A stretch of DNA of 64,000 bases from assembly GCA_009908385.1 (NCBI GenBank), contig JAAAPE010000075.1, forward strand, positions 1-64,000. Reading direction: 5' to 3'. A program made the position numbers and the translations under genes. Within the stretch, counting starts at the first letter, position 1; each line of letters starts with the position of its first letter. Source of the DNA: Gammaproteobacteria bacterium. Its GTDB lineage: Bacteria; Pseudomonadota; Gammaproteobacteria; Xanthomonadales; Wenzhouxiangellaceae. The notes below the pieces were generated by a model. That model was not told the DNA's origin. It saw nothing but the letters and a program-made list of their open reading frames with translations, and did not search any database. Shown here piece by piece: positions 1-8,803 of this stretch.

Positions 1-1787
1 GCAACCCGCGCGTGATGGGCACCCACCGCAACGTGGCCGCGTTTTCCTGCGGCGAGCACCGCGTGGCCGTCAAGGCGGTCCCGTTCGAGTCGGTGGGCGA
101 CCTGGTGCGGCTCGTCCAGGCGCACCAGTACGTCCACGGCGTGCAGGGCGCGGCGCTGCTGGCGCAGGCGCGTGCCGTGCCCGAACTGGCCGGGGAGATT
201 CTCACCACGGCCACCAGCCTGCTCAGCGAGCCCGCGGAACGCGGCGCCAGCGACGCGCCGGGGGTCGCCCGCCTGCTCGAGGGAGATTTCAGTCCGCTGT
301 TCCGGCGCAACATCGGGCCCTTGCTCCACCAGGTGCGGGTCGACTACGAACACAAGCTGGTGCTGACTGCCCTCGCCTGGAGCGGGCAGGGCATGCTCTC
401 GGACGATCGCGCGCGCAAGCGCCTGATCGAGGAGTGCTCGCTCAGCCATCGCCTGCGCATGGCTGCCAACCTCTTCCGCAACGGCCTGCAGATGCTCGCC
501 GACGACGTCACGCACACCGACCTCAAGCCCGAGAACATCCTCAACCAGCCCGGCGCGGCCTTCCGGGCGCAGCAGAAGGCCAGGAAGGAGGGCTGGCAGC
601 AGCTCGACCCGCGTGAAATCGACGCCCTGATCGCCGGCGAGAAGATCTACGAAGGAGACTTTTCAGGGATCCATTTCGGCCGGGAAGGCGGCGTGGACAA
701 CCTCGGTCACGGCGAGGGACTGCCCACCTCGATCGCTTACTCGTGCTGGCAGTTCACCGCGCTGGGCCTGAGCGAGGGCAGCCGCCCGACCGCCCTGCGG
801 CAGTCCGAGCAAGCCATGCCGCGGCTCGACGCCCTGCTGCTCGAGCAGGACATCGCCAACCGCGGGACCACGGCCTGGGAGATCGTCTACGGGTCGCTGG
901 TCGACTGCATTCCGCCGTCGGAGAAGGCCCGGCGGCTGCTTGAGCAACGCACGGCACAGGAGCGGCTCGGTCCGCATCTCGAGAAGGCAATCCGACTCAA
1001 ACGGGCCGGGCGCGAGGACGCGGAAGCCATGCGCGAACTCGATACCGCCATCGCGCAGTGCGACCGGCGCCTGCTCGACATCGTCAGCCTGCGTTCGGAG
1101 ACCATCGACCGCAAGGCCCGCACCACGCCGCTGTTCCAATCGGCCCGCGACAACCACAACGGCCTGGCCGTGTGGCTCGATCCCCGCGTCATCGACATGC
1201 TCGACCACCTCGCCTGCGACCTGCGGCGCGAGGACATCACGCGGCGGCGCGTGGCCAAGCTCTACCGCACTGCCGAGACCCTGCTGCGGGCCGAGGCCTG
1301 CCGCCTGGAGCGGGCCGACCGCCGGACGGCCGGCACGCGACGCCATCGAATGGCGACCTACATGACAGCGCGGCGCCTGCACTTCAATCCCGACAGCGGC
1401 CTGCTCGGCATCGCGGAGCTGCCGCGGCAGCTGGCCAAGTTCGGTGAACTCGTCGAGCGCATTCCCGACCCGCGCCGCGCCCTGTCGGAATTCGCGCGCA
1501 CCTGGCCCGACGCCCGTGCCTGGGGGGCGAGCGTGCTCGACACCATGGACGACCTCCGCCTGGCGCTGGCGTCGGGCGAGGGCGGGGAGGGCGAGCGGGG
1601 CCGAGAAGAACTGCGCGACCTGGTGCATTCGGCCCTGCTCAAGGAACACGACAACCGCATTCGCGAGGAAGCGCGCGCCGGCGAGGATCGCATCCGGCCG
1701 CCCTTCCTGGGCCTGTTCGAGCGTCGCCGTCCGCGCGCCTGGTGCATCGACGGCGAGCTCCGACTCGGCTACACCGTCGAGTCCTGA
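1..1787 (+). CDS. Protein-kinase-like protein, 5' end outside window
   Basis: The frame stays open through the left edge, so the first codons are missing; the GTG at 12 is probably internal. Visible protein is about 591 residues. Kinase-like marks, numbered from the GTG, are VAVK at 18-21 (possible ATP-binding lysine) and HTDLKPENIL at 168-177, a good match to the catalytic loop with Asp170, Lys172 and Asn175. GDFSGIHFG at 215-223 may stand in for the DFG region. No glycine-rich loop is visible; it would lie off the edge. The C-terminal half (about 290-590) is Arg/Glu-rich and probably helical, without a recognised domain. The gene ends 17 bases before the convergent secreted protein. I infer a divergent protein kinase, possibly part of a cluster to the left. 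Kinase homology is likely, but its substrate and role are unknown. Confidence 0.7.
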   Translation, partial: NPRVMGTHRNVAAFSCGEHRVAVKAVPFESVGDLVRLVQAHQYVHGVQGAALLAQARAVPELAGEILTTATSLLSEPAERGASDAPGVARLLEGDFSPLFRRNIGPLLHQVRVDYEHKLVLTALAWSGQGMLSDDRARKRLIEECSLSHRLRMAANLFRNGLQMLADDVTHTDLKPENILNQPGAAFRAQQKARKEGWQQLDPREIDALIAGEKIYEGDFSGIHFGREGGVDNLGHGEGLPTSIAYSCWQFTALGLSEGSRPTALRQSEQAMPRLDALLLEQDIANRGTTAWEIVYGSLVDCIPPSEKARRLLEQRTAQERLGPHLEKAIRLKRAGREDAEAMRELDTAIAQCDRRLLDIVSLRSETIDRKARTTPLFQSARDNHNGLAVWLDPRVIDMLDHLACDLRREDITRRRVAKLYRTAETLLRAEACRLERADRRTAGTRRHRMATYMTARRLHFNPDSGLLGIAELPRQLAKFGELVERIPDPRRALSEFARTWPDARAWGASVLDTMDDLRLALASGEGGEGERGREELRDLVHSALLKEHDNRIREEARAGEDRIRPPFLGLFERRRPRAWCIDGELRLGYTVES

Positions 1788-1804
1788 GCGCGACGCCGGG
1801 TCGG

Positions 1805-2506
1805 CTACCAGCCTTCGGGCAGATCCCCCTGCCGTTCGACTTCCCCGCGATCGGCCAGGAAGCCGCCGACGAAGCGCATGCCCCGGGCCTGGCCGTCCCG
1901 GCCGGTCACGAACTCCACCACCAGCGGTTCCGCGCCGGGATTGGTCCACTGCTGCTCGAAGCGCAGATCCCCGACGGATTTCATGTACCAGGGCGCGACG
2001 TCGCCCCACATGGCGCCGACCATGAGGTAGCCGGGCGGGATCTCGCGGCCTTCTATCGCCTGGTTGCGGGCGCGGGTGACGAAGAAATCGCGGCCCGGCC
2101 GGTCGTCGCTGCCGTAGACGCCGTGAAAGCGTTCGAGGTCGTCGCGGGGCTGGCCGAGCGCGAAGGGCTCGTCATTGTCTGATTCCGCGTCGGGATCGGC
2201 AGCCTGCAACTCGCGCTCGCCTTCGGCGTGGTTCTTCCGGCCGGCGTCCGCGGCGGGGGCGTCCGGCGTCGAACGCTGGCATTGCCCCCATTCCATCGCG
2301 CATTCGCCGGCACAGGCGGCCAGCTGCTGCAGCTCCGTCGGCGGCATGACCCGCTCGCCGGCCTCGGCGCGGGATTGCAGTGCCTCCATGGTCGAGCGCA
2401 TTTCGGCGAAGGCCCGGCAGGAGCAGTCGCACGCCTGGGCGGCGGCGCCGGGGGCGATCAGCGCGAGCGACAGCAAGGCGGGCAGGGCGAACATCGATCG
2501 GGGCAT
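1805..2506 (-). CDS. Small secreted hypothetical protein
   Basis: A 233-residue protein of no family I recognise. The ATG at 2506 is chosen over an upstream in-frame ATG because it is preceded by AGGAGG at good spacing. It also puts a clean signal peptide first: a short basic start, a hydrophobic core and an Ala-x-Ala cleavage site near residue 22. The mature N-terminus has a cysteine cluster (CDCSC, with two more cysteines near residue 65), then an acidic, Asp/Glu-rich linker. A compact C-terminal domain rich in Gly, Phe and Trp follows. It is probably exported to the periplasm, where the cysteines could form disulfides. It converges on the kinase-like gene on its left and is divergent from the GST gene on its right. 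Confidence 0.65.
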   Translation of the reverse strand: MPRSMFALPALLSLALIAPGAAAQACDCSCRAFAEMRSTMEALQSRAEAGERVMPPTELQQLAACAGECAMEWGQCQRSTPDAPAADAGRKNHAEGERELQAADPDAESDNDEPFALGQPRDDLERFHGVYGSDDRPGRDFFVTRARNQAIEGREIPPGYLMVGAMWGDVAPWYMKSVGDLRFEQQWTNPGAEPLVVEFVTGRDGQARGMRFVGGFLADRGEVERQGDLPEGW

Positions 2507-2645
2507 CACGAACCTCCTGGCCTGTTCGGCGGCATGGACCCGAATACCAATACCCACTGCAACGGGAAAGCGCGCGCGATCACGCCATACGCGATTCCCC
2601 CGCAGCGGATTGACGGCCCCGCTCCGAGGCCCGAGAATTCGGGTC

Positions 2646-3281
2646 ATGAGACTGCACACCTTTCCCGAAGCCCCCAGCCCGCGGCGCGTTCACCTGTTCC
2701 TGGCCGAGAAGGGCATGGAGATCGAACAGGTCGTCGTCGACATGCGCAAGGGCGAGCACATGAGCGACGCGTTCGCCGCCCTCCATCCCGATTGCACCCT
2801 GCCCGTGCTCGAACTCGACGACGGTACCTGCCTGAGTTCCTGCGCGGCGATCTGCCGCCACCTGGAAGCGATCCAGCCCGAGCCGCCGCTGCTGGGGCGC
2901 ACGGACACGGAGCGGGCCCGAATCGACGACCGCGACCGCTGGGTCGAGATGAACGGCATGCTGGCGGTGATGGAAGGATTCCGCAACGCGATCAAGGGCT
3001 TCAAGGATCACGCGCTGCCCGGGCGACGGCCGGTCGAGCAGATTCCCGAACTGGCCGAGCGCGGCCGCCGCCGTTTCGGCTGGTTCATGCACGATCTCGA
3101 CGCCAGCCTGTCGGATAAGGACCATATCGCCGGGGACGATTTCAGCGTCGCCGACATCACGGCCCTGGTGACGATCGATTTCGGCCTGCGCGGCCTGAAG
3201 ATGGCGCTGCCCGACGAGGCGGCATCGCTCAAGGCATGGCACGAGCGCGTGTCGAACCGCCCGGCGATCCGGGGCGCCTGA
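2646..3281 (+). CDS. Glutathione S-transferase family protein
   Basis: The 211-residue product has the size and two-domain layout of a cytosolic glutathione S-transferase. The thioredoxin-like N-terminal domain runs from residue 1 to about 78. It includes the expected cis-proline stretch (CTLPVLELDDG) followed by the Ser-Ser segment that normally binds the gamma-glutamyl group of glutathione. The helical C-terminal domain contains the conserved N-capping motif region (DDFSVADITAL). The ATG at 2646 is used because it starts directly at the beta-1 strand; the longer frame upstream reads antisense through the neighbouring gene. The likely role is conjugation of glutathione to electrophiles or a related thiol-transfer reaction; the substrate cannot be read from sequence. 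It looks monocistronic. Confidence 0.88.
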   Translation: MRLHTFPEAPSPRRVHLFLAEKGMEIEQVVVDMRKGEHMSDAFAALHPDCTLPVLELDDGTCLSSCAAICRHLEAIQPEPPLLGRTDTERARIDDRDRWVEMNGMLAVMEGFRNAIKGFKDHALPGRRPVEQIPELAERGRRRFGWFMHDLDASLSDKDHIAGDDFSVADITALVTIDFGLRGLKMALPDEAASLKAWHERVSNRPAIRGA

Positions 3282-3298
3282 CCCGCCAGAATAAAGAA

Positions 3299-3327
3299 AC
3301 GCCCGAAGCGCGGTGCACTTCGGGCGT
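3299..3327 (-). terminator. Rho-independent terminator for the CHAT operon
   Basis: A perfect 10-bp stem (acgcccgaag at 3299-3308 with cttcgggcgt at 3318-3327) encloses a 9-base loop. Read on the minus strand it is followed at once by the T-rich run TTTCTTTATT, so it should stop transcripts coming from the CHAT operon about 270 bases upstream. On the plus strand no T run follows, so the GST gene may use it only weakly. Confidence 0.7.
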
Positions 3328-3594
3328 TGTCGGAGAGCCCTGCACATTGCGACCCGCGTCAGGGAGAGTCTCGCGTTCGCTCTCGCGGGGCCCGGACAGG
3401 GCGTGGCGCCAACGCCAATTGGCTTTCGGGAGCCAGGCCGGTACCGGACTTTCCGACGCCTCGCGTGCGCGCCGTCGCTGCAGGACGGGGTGCGGCTGGC
3501 GGGGTCGGAACGCGTCGGTGCATGGTGGCCGGTACACGGTGGGCTTGACTGGATACTGCCGCGGGGGGCGCCGATCTCTCACCGGCGGCGCGGA
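3328..3594. other. Intergenic stretch without a recognised gene
   Basis: Between the terminator and the CHAT stop codon I see only GC-rich sequence with short imperfect inverted repeats. No start codon with a plausible ribosome site and protein-like reading frame stands out. It would be the 3' untranslated region of the CHAT operon. Confidence 0.5.
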
Positions 3595-6500
3595 TCAGCC
3601 CTGCAGCGAGGTGCCCGACAGGATGAAACCGGCCCAGTAGTAGGGGTGCGCCGTGGCGCGGTGCCGGCGCATGTGGCGCTGCGCCGCGCCCAGCGCACGG
3701 GCCGGCGACTGGCCGTCCACCAGCAGGTGCCGGTAGAAGACCTGCATGAATTCGGCCGTTCGCGCGTCGTCGATCTTCCACAGCGTGCTCAGCACGTCCC
3801 GGGCGCCGGCCACGATGAACGGCCGTGCCAGGCTGAGCGCGCCGCCGCCGGCCGGCACCGGTCCCTTGCCCGTTTCGCAACCGCTCAGGACCACGAGGCG
3901 GGCCTGGAGGGAGAGCTCCGCGATGTCCATCGGGCGCAGCAGCGAGGGGCCGGGACCGTTCTCGTCGGCCAGCAGCAGGGCGGACAGGCCGGGGTACTCG
4001 AGGTCGACGAGTCCATGGGTGGCGATGTGGATCAGCGGGTAGCCGCCCAGTCCGCCCTCCAGCAGGAACTGCCGCGAAGCGGCGCGGCCGGTGCGAACCC
4101 GGACGTCCACGGCGCCGTCGTCCAGCGCAGCTAGGAGCTCCGCCTCGCGCTGCGTGCCCGGCAGGCCGGTCAGCATGCCGCTGCGCATCAGCTGCCCGAC
4201 CAGGCTGCGTTCCGGGAAAGGCGTGGCCGGTGCGTCGTCCGACTGCCAGCCCGGGTTGGCGAGGACGATCATTCTCGCGTCCGCCCCTGGAGGGGACGGT
4301 TCCGTCGCGGGGGCCAGGGCGGCGATGCGGCGCAGCGTGACCCGATCGCCGAGCAGGGTGCCGTCGACGGCGAGCAGGCCGAAGGGCAGGGCCTGCAGGT
4401 TGCCGTGCGGCTCGATCAGGATTTCTTCGACGTTTTCGATCACGCCGGAGGCCGGGCCGGCGAGCAGGTCGCCCAGTTCGCCCGCCAGTCGGCCGATGGC
4501 GCCGACCGCCTGGCGGGGGTGACGCAGTCGCGCCAGGAGACTCGAGACCCCCGCCTCGATCCGTCCGGACCCGGGCAGTTCGAACTGCCGGATACCGTCG
4601 GCCGAAACGGTCCACAGCAGGCTGCCTTCCGGCGTCAGGTAATAGCTCAACAGGGCCCGCTCCGCGCCGAGCTGCGCCTGCACGGCGGCCAGGTCGGGCG
4701 GCGGCGTGGTTCCGGCGGCCTCGTCGAGCCCGCGCAGGCGGGATTCGATCTCGTCGATCTGCAGCAGCAGCCCGCTGGCGGCGCTGTCTGCCGTTCCCGC
4801 GAGACGGATCTCGTGCAGGCGTGTCATGAGTTCGCCGTGGCGATCGAGCAGGTCCTGCCGTGTCGCCCGGGTGCGGCCGCGCCGCTGTGCCAGCCGGAGG
4901 TCGATCGACTCGGCGGCGCGAATGCGCGCGCTCGCCGCCCAGGCCTGTTCGGGCCGGTCGAGCGAGGCGAGCAGCCGGACATGGCGGTCGTCGATGCGGC
5001 CCAGGGTGGCCGACAGGCCCAGCCGGCGGATATCGCCCAGCGACTGCCTTCTCAGGTCCAGCGCGCGTTCGAAGGCTCGGGTGCTGGCGTCGAGCCGGGC
5101 CGTTTCATCGCCGTCGTGAAGCCGGACGAGCGCTTCGAGGACCAGCAGTTCCCGGAAGACGCGCCGCGTTTCCCGGAAGACCTCGAGCGCGTCGTGCAGC
5201 AGCGGCTCGGCTTCGTCGGGCCGTCCGGCCTCGATCAGCGCCAGGGCGAGGCGATAGGCGACGATGGCCGCCTCGCCGGGTTGTTCGTGCCGGGCCATCG
5301 CCCGGTGAATCGACTCCTGGATCCCGACGGCCCGGTCCGACCGGCCGTCGAGCAGCCGGACGTGGGCGCGGCGGCTTTCCAGCATTCGATGCTGGCGCGA
5401 TTCCGGCCGGTCGGCCACCAGCGCCAGCGCGGCGTCGATGGCGGCGACCGCCGCCGGATAGTCGGCCAGGTCCTGCTGCAGGTCGGCCAGGTTGCGCAGG
5501 GCGCGCAGGCGCGCATTGAGATCCTCGGGCTCCAGGTCGACGGCTTCCTGCGCATAGTGCAGGGCGCTCTCGGTGTCGCCGAGGCGGGCGTAAAGCTGGC
5601 TGAGGCGGACGCGGACTTCGCTCATCCAGCGCCTCGCCCCGTCGGCGTCGAATCGCTCCTTGGCCTGCGAGAGCAGCGGCAGGGCTTCGTCGAGTCGCCC
5701 CTGCCGAATCAGCAGGCCGGCCAGGTTGTGCCTCGCCTCGGCACCCGTGCGGGCCCGGGTGACGTGCCCTTCCAGCGCCAGCACGTTGCGCCAGTAGCGT
5801 TCGGCGAGCGCCGAGTCGCCCTGCTGGCCGCGCACGATAGCGAGGTTGTTGAGCGTGTTCAGCGCCCAGGTCAGTTCCGCCGCCGGGTCCGTCGGCGCAG
5901 CGTCGGCTTCCGGATCCGGCGCATTCGAACGCAGGTCGATCGGGCCCTGCAGGATCGTCAGGGCCACCTCGAAATGGACGGCCGCCTCGGCGAGCTGGTC
6001 CAGGCGCATGTGGACCAGGCCGAGATTGTTGTTGGCGCCGGCCACGGCGGTCTGGTCGCCCAGCTCGATGAACAGGGGTTCGGCCATGCGGAAGCGGGTC
6101 GCGGCCTCCTCGAGCTGGCCCTGCCTCAGGTCGACCAGGCCGAGGGAGTTGATCGCGGCGGCGCGGCCGCCGGCATCGTCCAGTGCGTCGAAGATCGTCT
6201 GCGCGGCGAGGTAGTGGTCGCCCGCCTCATCGAGTCGATCGGCGGCGCGCAGGAAGGACGCGAACTCGAAGTGGGCGACCGCGAGCCAGTGGCGGTGGCT
6301 GGTCGACGAAAGCGCTTCGATCGCGTCCCGGTAGGCCTCGCCGGCATCGACGTCATCGGCCCCCGCGCCGAGATAGCGGTCGAGCCGCAGGTCGATGGCG
6401 CGGCTCAGCGAGTCGGCGGCCGTGCCCGGGAAGTCGGGCGGGCAGGGCGCGAGGGTGACTTCGGCGGGCTCGATCGGGAAATCCTCGAGCGACCGGAAGC

Positions 6501-6774
6501 GGATGGCTTCGACCGCTTCCCCGGGCACGGGCAACAGGTAGCGTCCGTCGCGCCCCAGCCAGCTGCCAGCGCGGAAACGAACGTCGCCGTCGGCGTCGAG
6601 GTATTCCGCGATGATGTCGACGCCCCGGTTGCGCGCCTGGGCGCAGGGCGCGACGCTGCCGAAAACGTCGTCAGCGCCGAGCGTGAAGCCGGGCTCCTCG
6701 GCGAGCGCCGCTCCGGGTGATGCCAGCCACCACAGGATGGCCGACAGCGCCCCGAAAGCGGTGCTTCGAGTCAT
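3595..6774 (-). CDS. Exported TPR-CHAT protease-like protein
   Basis: This 1059-residue protein starts with a signal peptide (hydrophobic core, cleavage after ALA near residue 25). A beta-rich N-domain (about 30-130) is followed by a long array of tetratricopeptide repeats (about 140-600) and a linker. The C-terminal CHAT domain, a caspase/separase-like cysteine protease fold, runs from about 750 to 1055. The catalytic pair is visible: His920 in HIATHG and Cys966 in SGCETGKG. CHAT proteins cleave partner proteins; the TPR array is normally the sensing or partner-binding part. It is the last gene of a four-gene minus-strand operon behind an ECF sigma factor, an anti-sigma-like protein and a small secreted protein, with a 5-base gap to the latter. 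Most characterised CHAT proteases are cytoplasmic, so the export signal is notable. The target is unknown. Confidence 0.88.
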   Translation of the reverse strand: MTRSTAFGALSAILWWLASPGAALAEEPGFTLGADDVFGSVAPCAQARNRGVDIIAEYLDADGDVRFRAGSWLGRDGRYLLPVPGEAVEAIRFRSLEDFPIEPAEVTLAPCPPDFPGTAADSLSRAIDLRLDRYLGAGADDVDAGEAYRDAIEALSSTSHRHWLAVAHFEFASFLRAADRLDEAGDHYLAAQTIFDALDDAGGRAAAINSLGLVDLRQGQLEEAATRFRMAEPLFIELGDQTAVAGANNNLGLVHMRLDQLAEAAVHFEVALTILQGPIDLRSNAPDPEADAAPTDPAAELTWALNTLNNLAIVRGQQGDSALAERYWRNVLALEGHVTRARTGAEARHNLAGLLIRQGRLDEALPLLSQAKERFDADGARRWMSEVRVRLSQLYARLGDTESALHYAQEAVDLEPEDLNARLRALRNLADLQQDLADYPAAVAAIDAALALVADRPESRQHRMLESRRAHVRLLDGRSDRAVGIQESIHRAMARHEQPGEAAIVAYRLALALIEAGRPDEAEPLLHDALEVFRETRRVFRELLVLEALVRLHDGDETARLDASTRAFERALDLRRQSLGDIRRLGLSATLGRIDDRHVRLLASLDRPEQAWAASARIRAAESIDLRLAQRRGRTRATRQDLLDRHGELMTRLHEIRLAGTADSAASGLLLQIDEIESRLRGLDEAAGTTPPPDLAAVQAQLGAERALLSYYLTPEGSLLWTVSADGIRQFELPGSGRIEAGVSSLLARLRHPRQAVGAIGRLAGELGDLLAGPASGVIENVEEILIEPHGNLQALPFGLLAVDGTLLGDRVTLRRIAALAPATEPSPPGADARMIVLANPGWQSDDAPATPFPERSLVGQLMRSGMLTGLPGTQREAELLAALDDGAVDVRVRTGRAASRQFLLEGGLGGYPLIHIATHGLVDLEYPGLSALLLADENGPGPSLLRPMDIAELSLQARLVVLSGCETGKGPVPAGGGALSLARPFIVAGARDVLSTLWKIDDARTAEFMQVFYRHLLVDGQSPARALGAAQRHMRRHRATAHPYYWAGFILSGTSLQG

Positions 6775-6779
6775 TCAGG

Positions 6780-7349
6780 TCACTGGCCGCCGTCGCTGCC
6801 GGTGCCGTGGCCGTCGTCGGGTGGGGCAAGCGACCTGAGGGTAGTATCTTCCTGGGTGTCGATGTGCCAGTAAATGACGTCTTGTCTTTTGCATTCGGAG
6901 TCAATTTCGCCGGCGTCGAAATGGTTCTCCGGCGCCTTTTCGTCGATCCAGCGCTCGCAATCGGATATCGTTGTGCTTAGCTCTGAACCTTTCAGAATGG
7001 CCATTGTTAGATCCTTGATTTGGCCATGCTCCTGAAATTCCGCTTCGAGAATCGGGACCTCGCAGCGAATAGTGCAGAGATTCTTGATCTTCAGTGGAAA
7101 TGATCGTCGGCTACCATCGGTGGCCTCCTCAACTATCAGCGCGAGCCGGTCGTTAGCGTCCAGGAAAACACCGAAGAGATCTCGATCCTTGATGTGGCCA
7201 TAATCCGGGCACTTTTGGCCCGTATCGTTCGTCCGGCAAGTCTCAGCGTGCCACTGGAAATTGATCAGGCTGGAATCGGCTTGCGCCATCATCGGCATTA
7301 AGAGCAGCAGCAAGACAATTAACTTCGCCAAATTTCTTGTGTTCATCAT
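6780..7349 (-). CDS. Small secreted protein in the sigma-CHAT operon
   Basis: This 189-residue protein has a strong signal peptide (about 24 residues, Leu-rich core, cleavage after AQA). Its mature region carries six cysteines, likely disulfide-bonded in the periplasm, and the tail is acidic and Gly-rich. I recognise no family. Tandem ATG codons lie at 7349 and 7346. The ribosome site GGGAGGA sits inside the end of the upstream anti-sigma-like gene, which stops one base away, so translation is probably coupled. Its base composition is visibly lower in GC than its neighbours, suggesting faster evolution or later arrival. Its place between the anti-sigma-like protein and an exported CHAT protease makes it a candidate substrate, inhibitor or sensor for that protease. 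That link is inference from position only. Confidence 0.75.
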   Translation of the reverse strand: MMNTRNLAKLIVLLLLLMPMMAQADSSLINFQWHAETCRTNDTGQKCPDYGHIKDRDLFGVFLDANDRLALIVEEATDGSRRSFPLKIKNLCTIRCEVPILEAEFQEHGQIKDLTMAILKGSELSTTISDCERWIDEKAPENHFDAGEIDSECKRQDVIYWHIDTQEDTTLRSLAPPDDGHGTGSDGGQ

Positions 7350-7982
7350 TCAGTCCTCCCTCAATCGATAGGTCTTGAGTACTTCGCCCTCGGGCGAACG
7401 CACCTCGATGCTCTTCAGCGAATTCCCGCCCGGCGCGAGTATCGTGAGATAGCCACGTTCGTCCGGCACCTCTGATTCCCAGATCAGGCTGCCGGCGTCG
7501 CGCACGAGTTCGAGCTGGAACGATTCGTGCTGGTGGGCCGAAACGTCGATTTCCAGGAACACGGGCCCTTCGTGGCCCGACAGGTTCACCGGCGGGTCGG
7601 CGCTCTTTGGCAACAGGCTGCGCTGCTCGAACAGCGTGATCACCGGCACGCCGGTGCTGGGCGACTGCAGGCGCTCGATTCGATCGCCGAGGTGCAGCGA
7701 ATACACGCCGAGCAGCACCGCGGCGGCCCCGAAAGAGGCGGCCAGCGCCCAGGCCAGGTGCGGTAGCGGCGCCGACGACGCGGTGCCGTCCGCCGCCCCG
7801 GACGATGCGGCTCGTTCGTTCTCCTCGAGCCCGCGCCTGAGCAGGTCCTCGGTCTGCACCCGTTCGAACAGGTCGTCGTCTTCGAGCATTTCGAGTTCCA
7901 GCTCACGCGCCTCCTCTTCACTGGCCTGCCCACGCACGTACTCGGAGATGCGCCGATCCAGGTTCTTGGGTCCATCGCTCAT
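7350..7982 (-). CDS. Membrane anti-sigma-factor-like protein
   Basis: A 210-residue protein with an acidic helical N-terminus (about 1-65, with EEEARELELEMLEDDD), one transmembrane segment (about 76-99) and a beta-rich periplasmic domain (about 110-210). This is the layout of a single-span anti-sigma factor. No zinc-binding HxxxCxxC motif is present. It follows the ECF sigma gene after 68 bases and precedes the small secreted protein with no gap. I infer that it holds the sigma factor at the membrane and releases it on a periplasmic signal. The periplasmic region resembles the sugar- or protein-binding outer domains seen in other ECF anti-sigma proteins only in general character. Confidence 0.65.
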   Translation of the reverse strand: MSDGPKNLDRRISEYVRGQASEEEARELELEMLEDDDLFERVQTEDLLRRGLEENERAASSGAADGTASSAPLPHLAWALAASFGAAAVLLGVYSLHLGDRIERLQSPSTGVPVITLFEQRSLLPKSADPPVNLSGHEGPVFLEIDVSAHQHESFQLELVRDAGSLIWESEVPDERGYLTILAPGGNSLKSIEVRSPEGEVLKTYRLRED

Positions 7983-8050
7983 GCGGAATCACCCCGGCGT
8001 GGCATATGAAGTACTGTCGTCATGGCTGCTGATCTCCCATCGCCGCTTGG

Positions 8051-8719
8051 CTAGCGCACGGTCAGGTCGCGGCCGAGCCGGGCTTCCAGGATCTGCCGGA
8101 AGCGCTGGCGGGCCCGGTAGAGGACGCGGTCGAAGTGCTCGGGGCTGAGTTCCAGGGACGCGCAGATGCTTTCCTTGTCTTCTTCGCGCAGGTAGAAACG
8201 CCGCAGGATGTCGCGGTCGCGTTCGACCGTGAGCTCGCCGAGCAGCTCGCGCACCAGTCGCGCGAGCTCGCTGCGCTCGAGGCGGTCGGCCAGCAGCGGC
8301 TCGGCCGTCGCCGCCCGGTCGATCGCGTCGTAGTCGGGGTGGGTGTTGCGGCGGAAATAGGTGCGTGCCTCGCCGCGCGCGAGGTTGACGGCGGTCTGGT
8401 GCAGGAAGGCGGCGAGTTTCTCGGGTTCGTCGAGCCCCGAGTCGCGCAGGCGCTCGATCACGACGATCAGCGCTTCCTGGCGCAGGTCGGCGGCCAGCGC
8501 CGGCTCGCGGACGTGGCGGCGCAGCAGGAACTCGATCCTCGGGCCATAGCGGCGCGCAAGCGCTTCCTCGGCGCTCCGGTCGCCCTGCCGGATTCGGCGG
8601 GCGAGCTCCGCCGCGAGCTGTCCGCGCTGCTGTGCGTCGTTCAACGGCTGTCCCCGATCGTGTTGTGCCGCGGGGTCCCTCAACCCCTGATCCACGGCTG
8701 ACTGGAAAGATCGTATCAC
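8051..8719 (-). CDS. ECF-type RNA polymerase sigma factor
   Basis: The C-terminal 200 or so residues form a sigma-70 family factor. Region 2 (AEEALARRYGPRIEFLLRRHV, then LAADLRQEALIVVIERL) and region 4 (RDILRRFYLREEDKESICASL, then a helix-turn-helix) are both present. The open frame continues far upstream, but that part reads antisense through the divergent TerB-like gene and is not real. No ATG lies at the expected start; GTG at 8719 or GTG at 8695 is most plausible, with a weak ribosome site, so the exact start is uncertain. It heads the operon with the anti-sigma-like protein, the secreted protein and the CHAT protease. By analogy with other ECF operons it probably activates that operon. 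Confidence 0.85.
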   Translation of the reverse strand: MIRSFQSAVDQGLRDPAAQHDRGQPLNDAQQRGQLAAELARRIRQGDRSAEEALARRYGPRIEFLLRRHVREPALAADLRQEALIVVIERLRDSGLDEPEKLAAFLHQTAVNLARGEARTYFRRNTHPDYDAIDRAATAEPLLADRLERSELARLVRELLGELTVERDRDILRRFYLREEDKESICASLELSPEHFDRVLYRARQRFRQILEARLGRDLTVR

Positions 8720-8803
8720 GCCGGTTCGCCGTCCCGCCGGGTACTCTTGAACTTCGATACTGCCGGCCGTACTAATCAATTCGATTGCCAGAGGAGACCA
8801 TCC

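Noticed and set aside
4405-6720. 771-residue plus-strand frame opposite the CHAT gene
   Set aside because: Antisense of the TPR region with shadow composition; the minus strand shows a signal peptide, TPRs and a CHAT catalytic pair.
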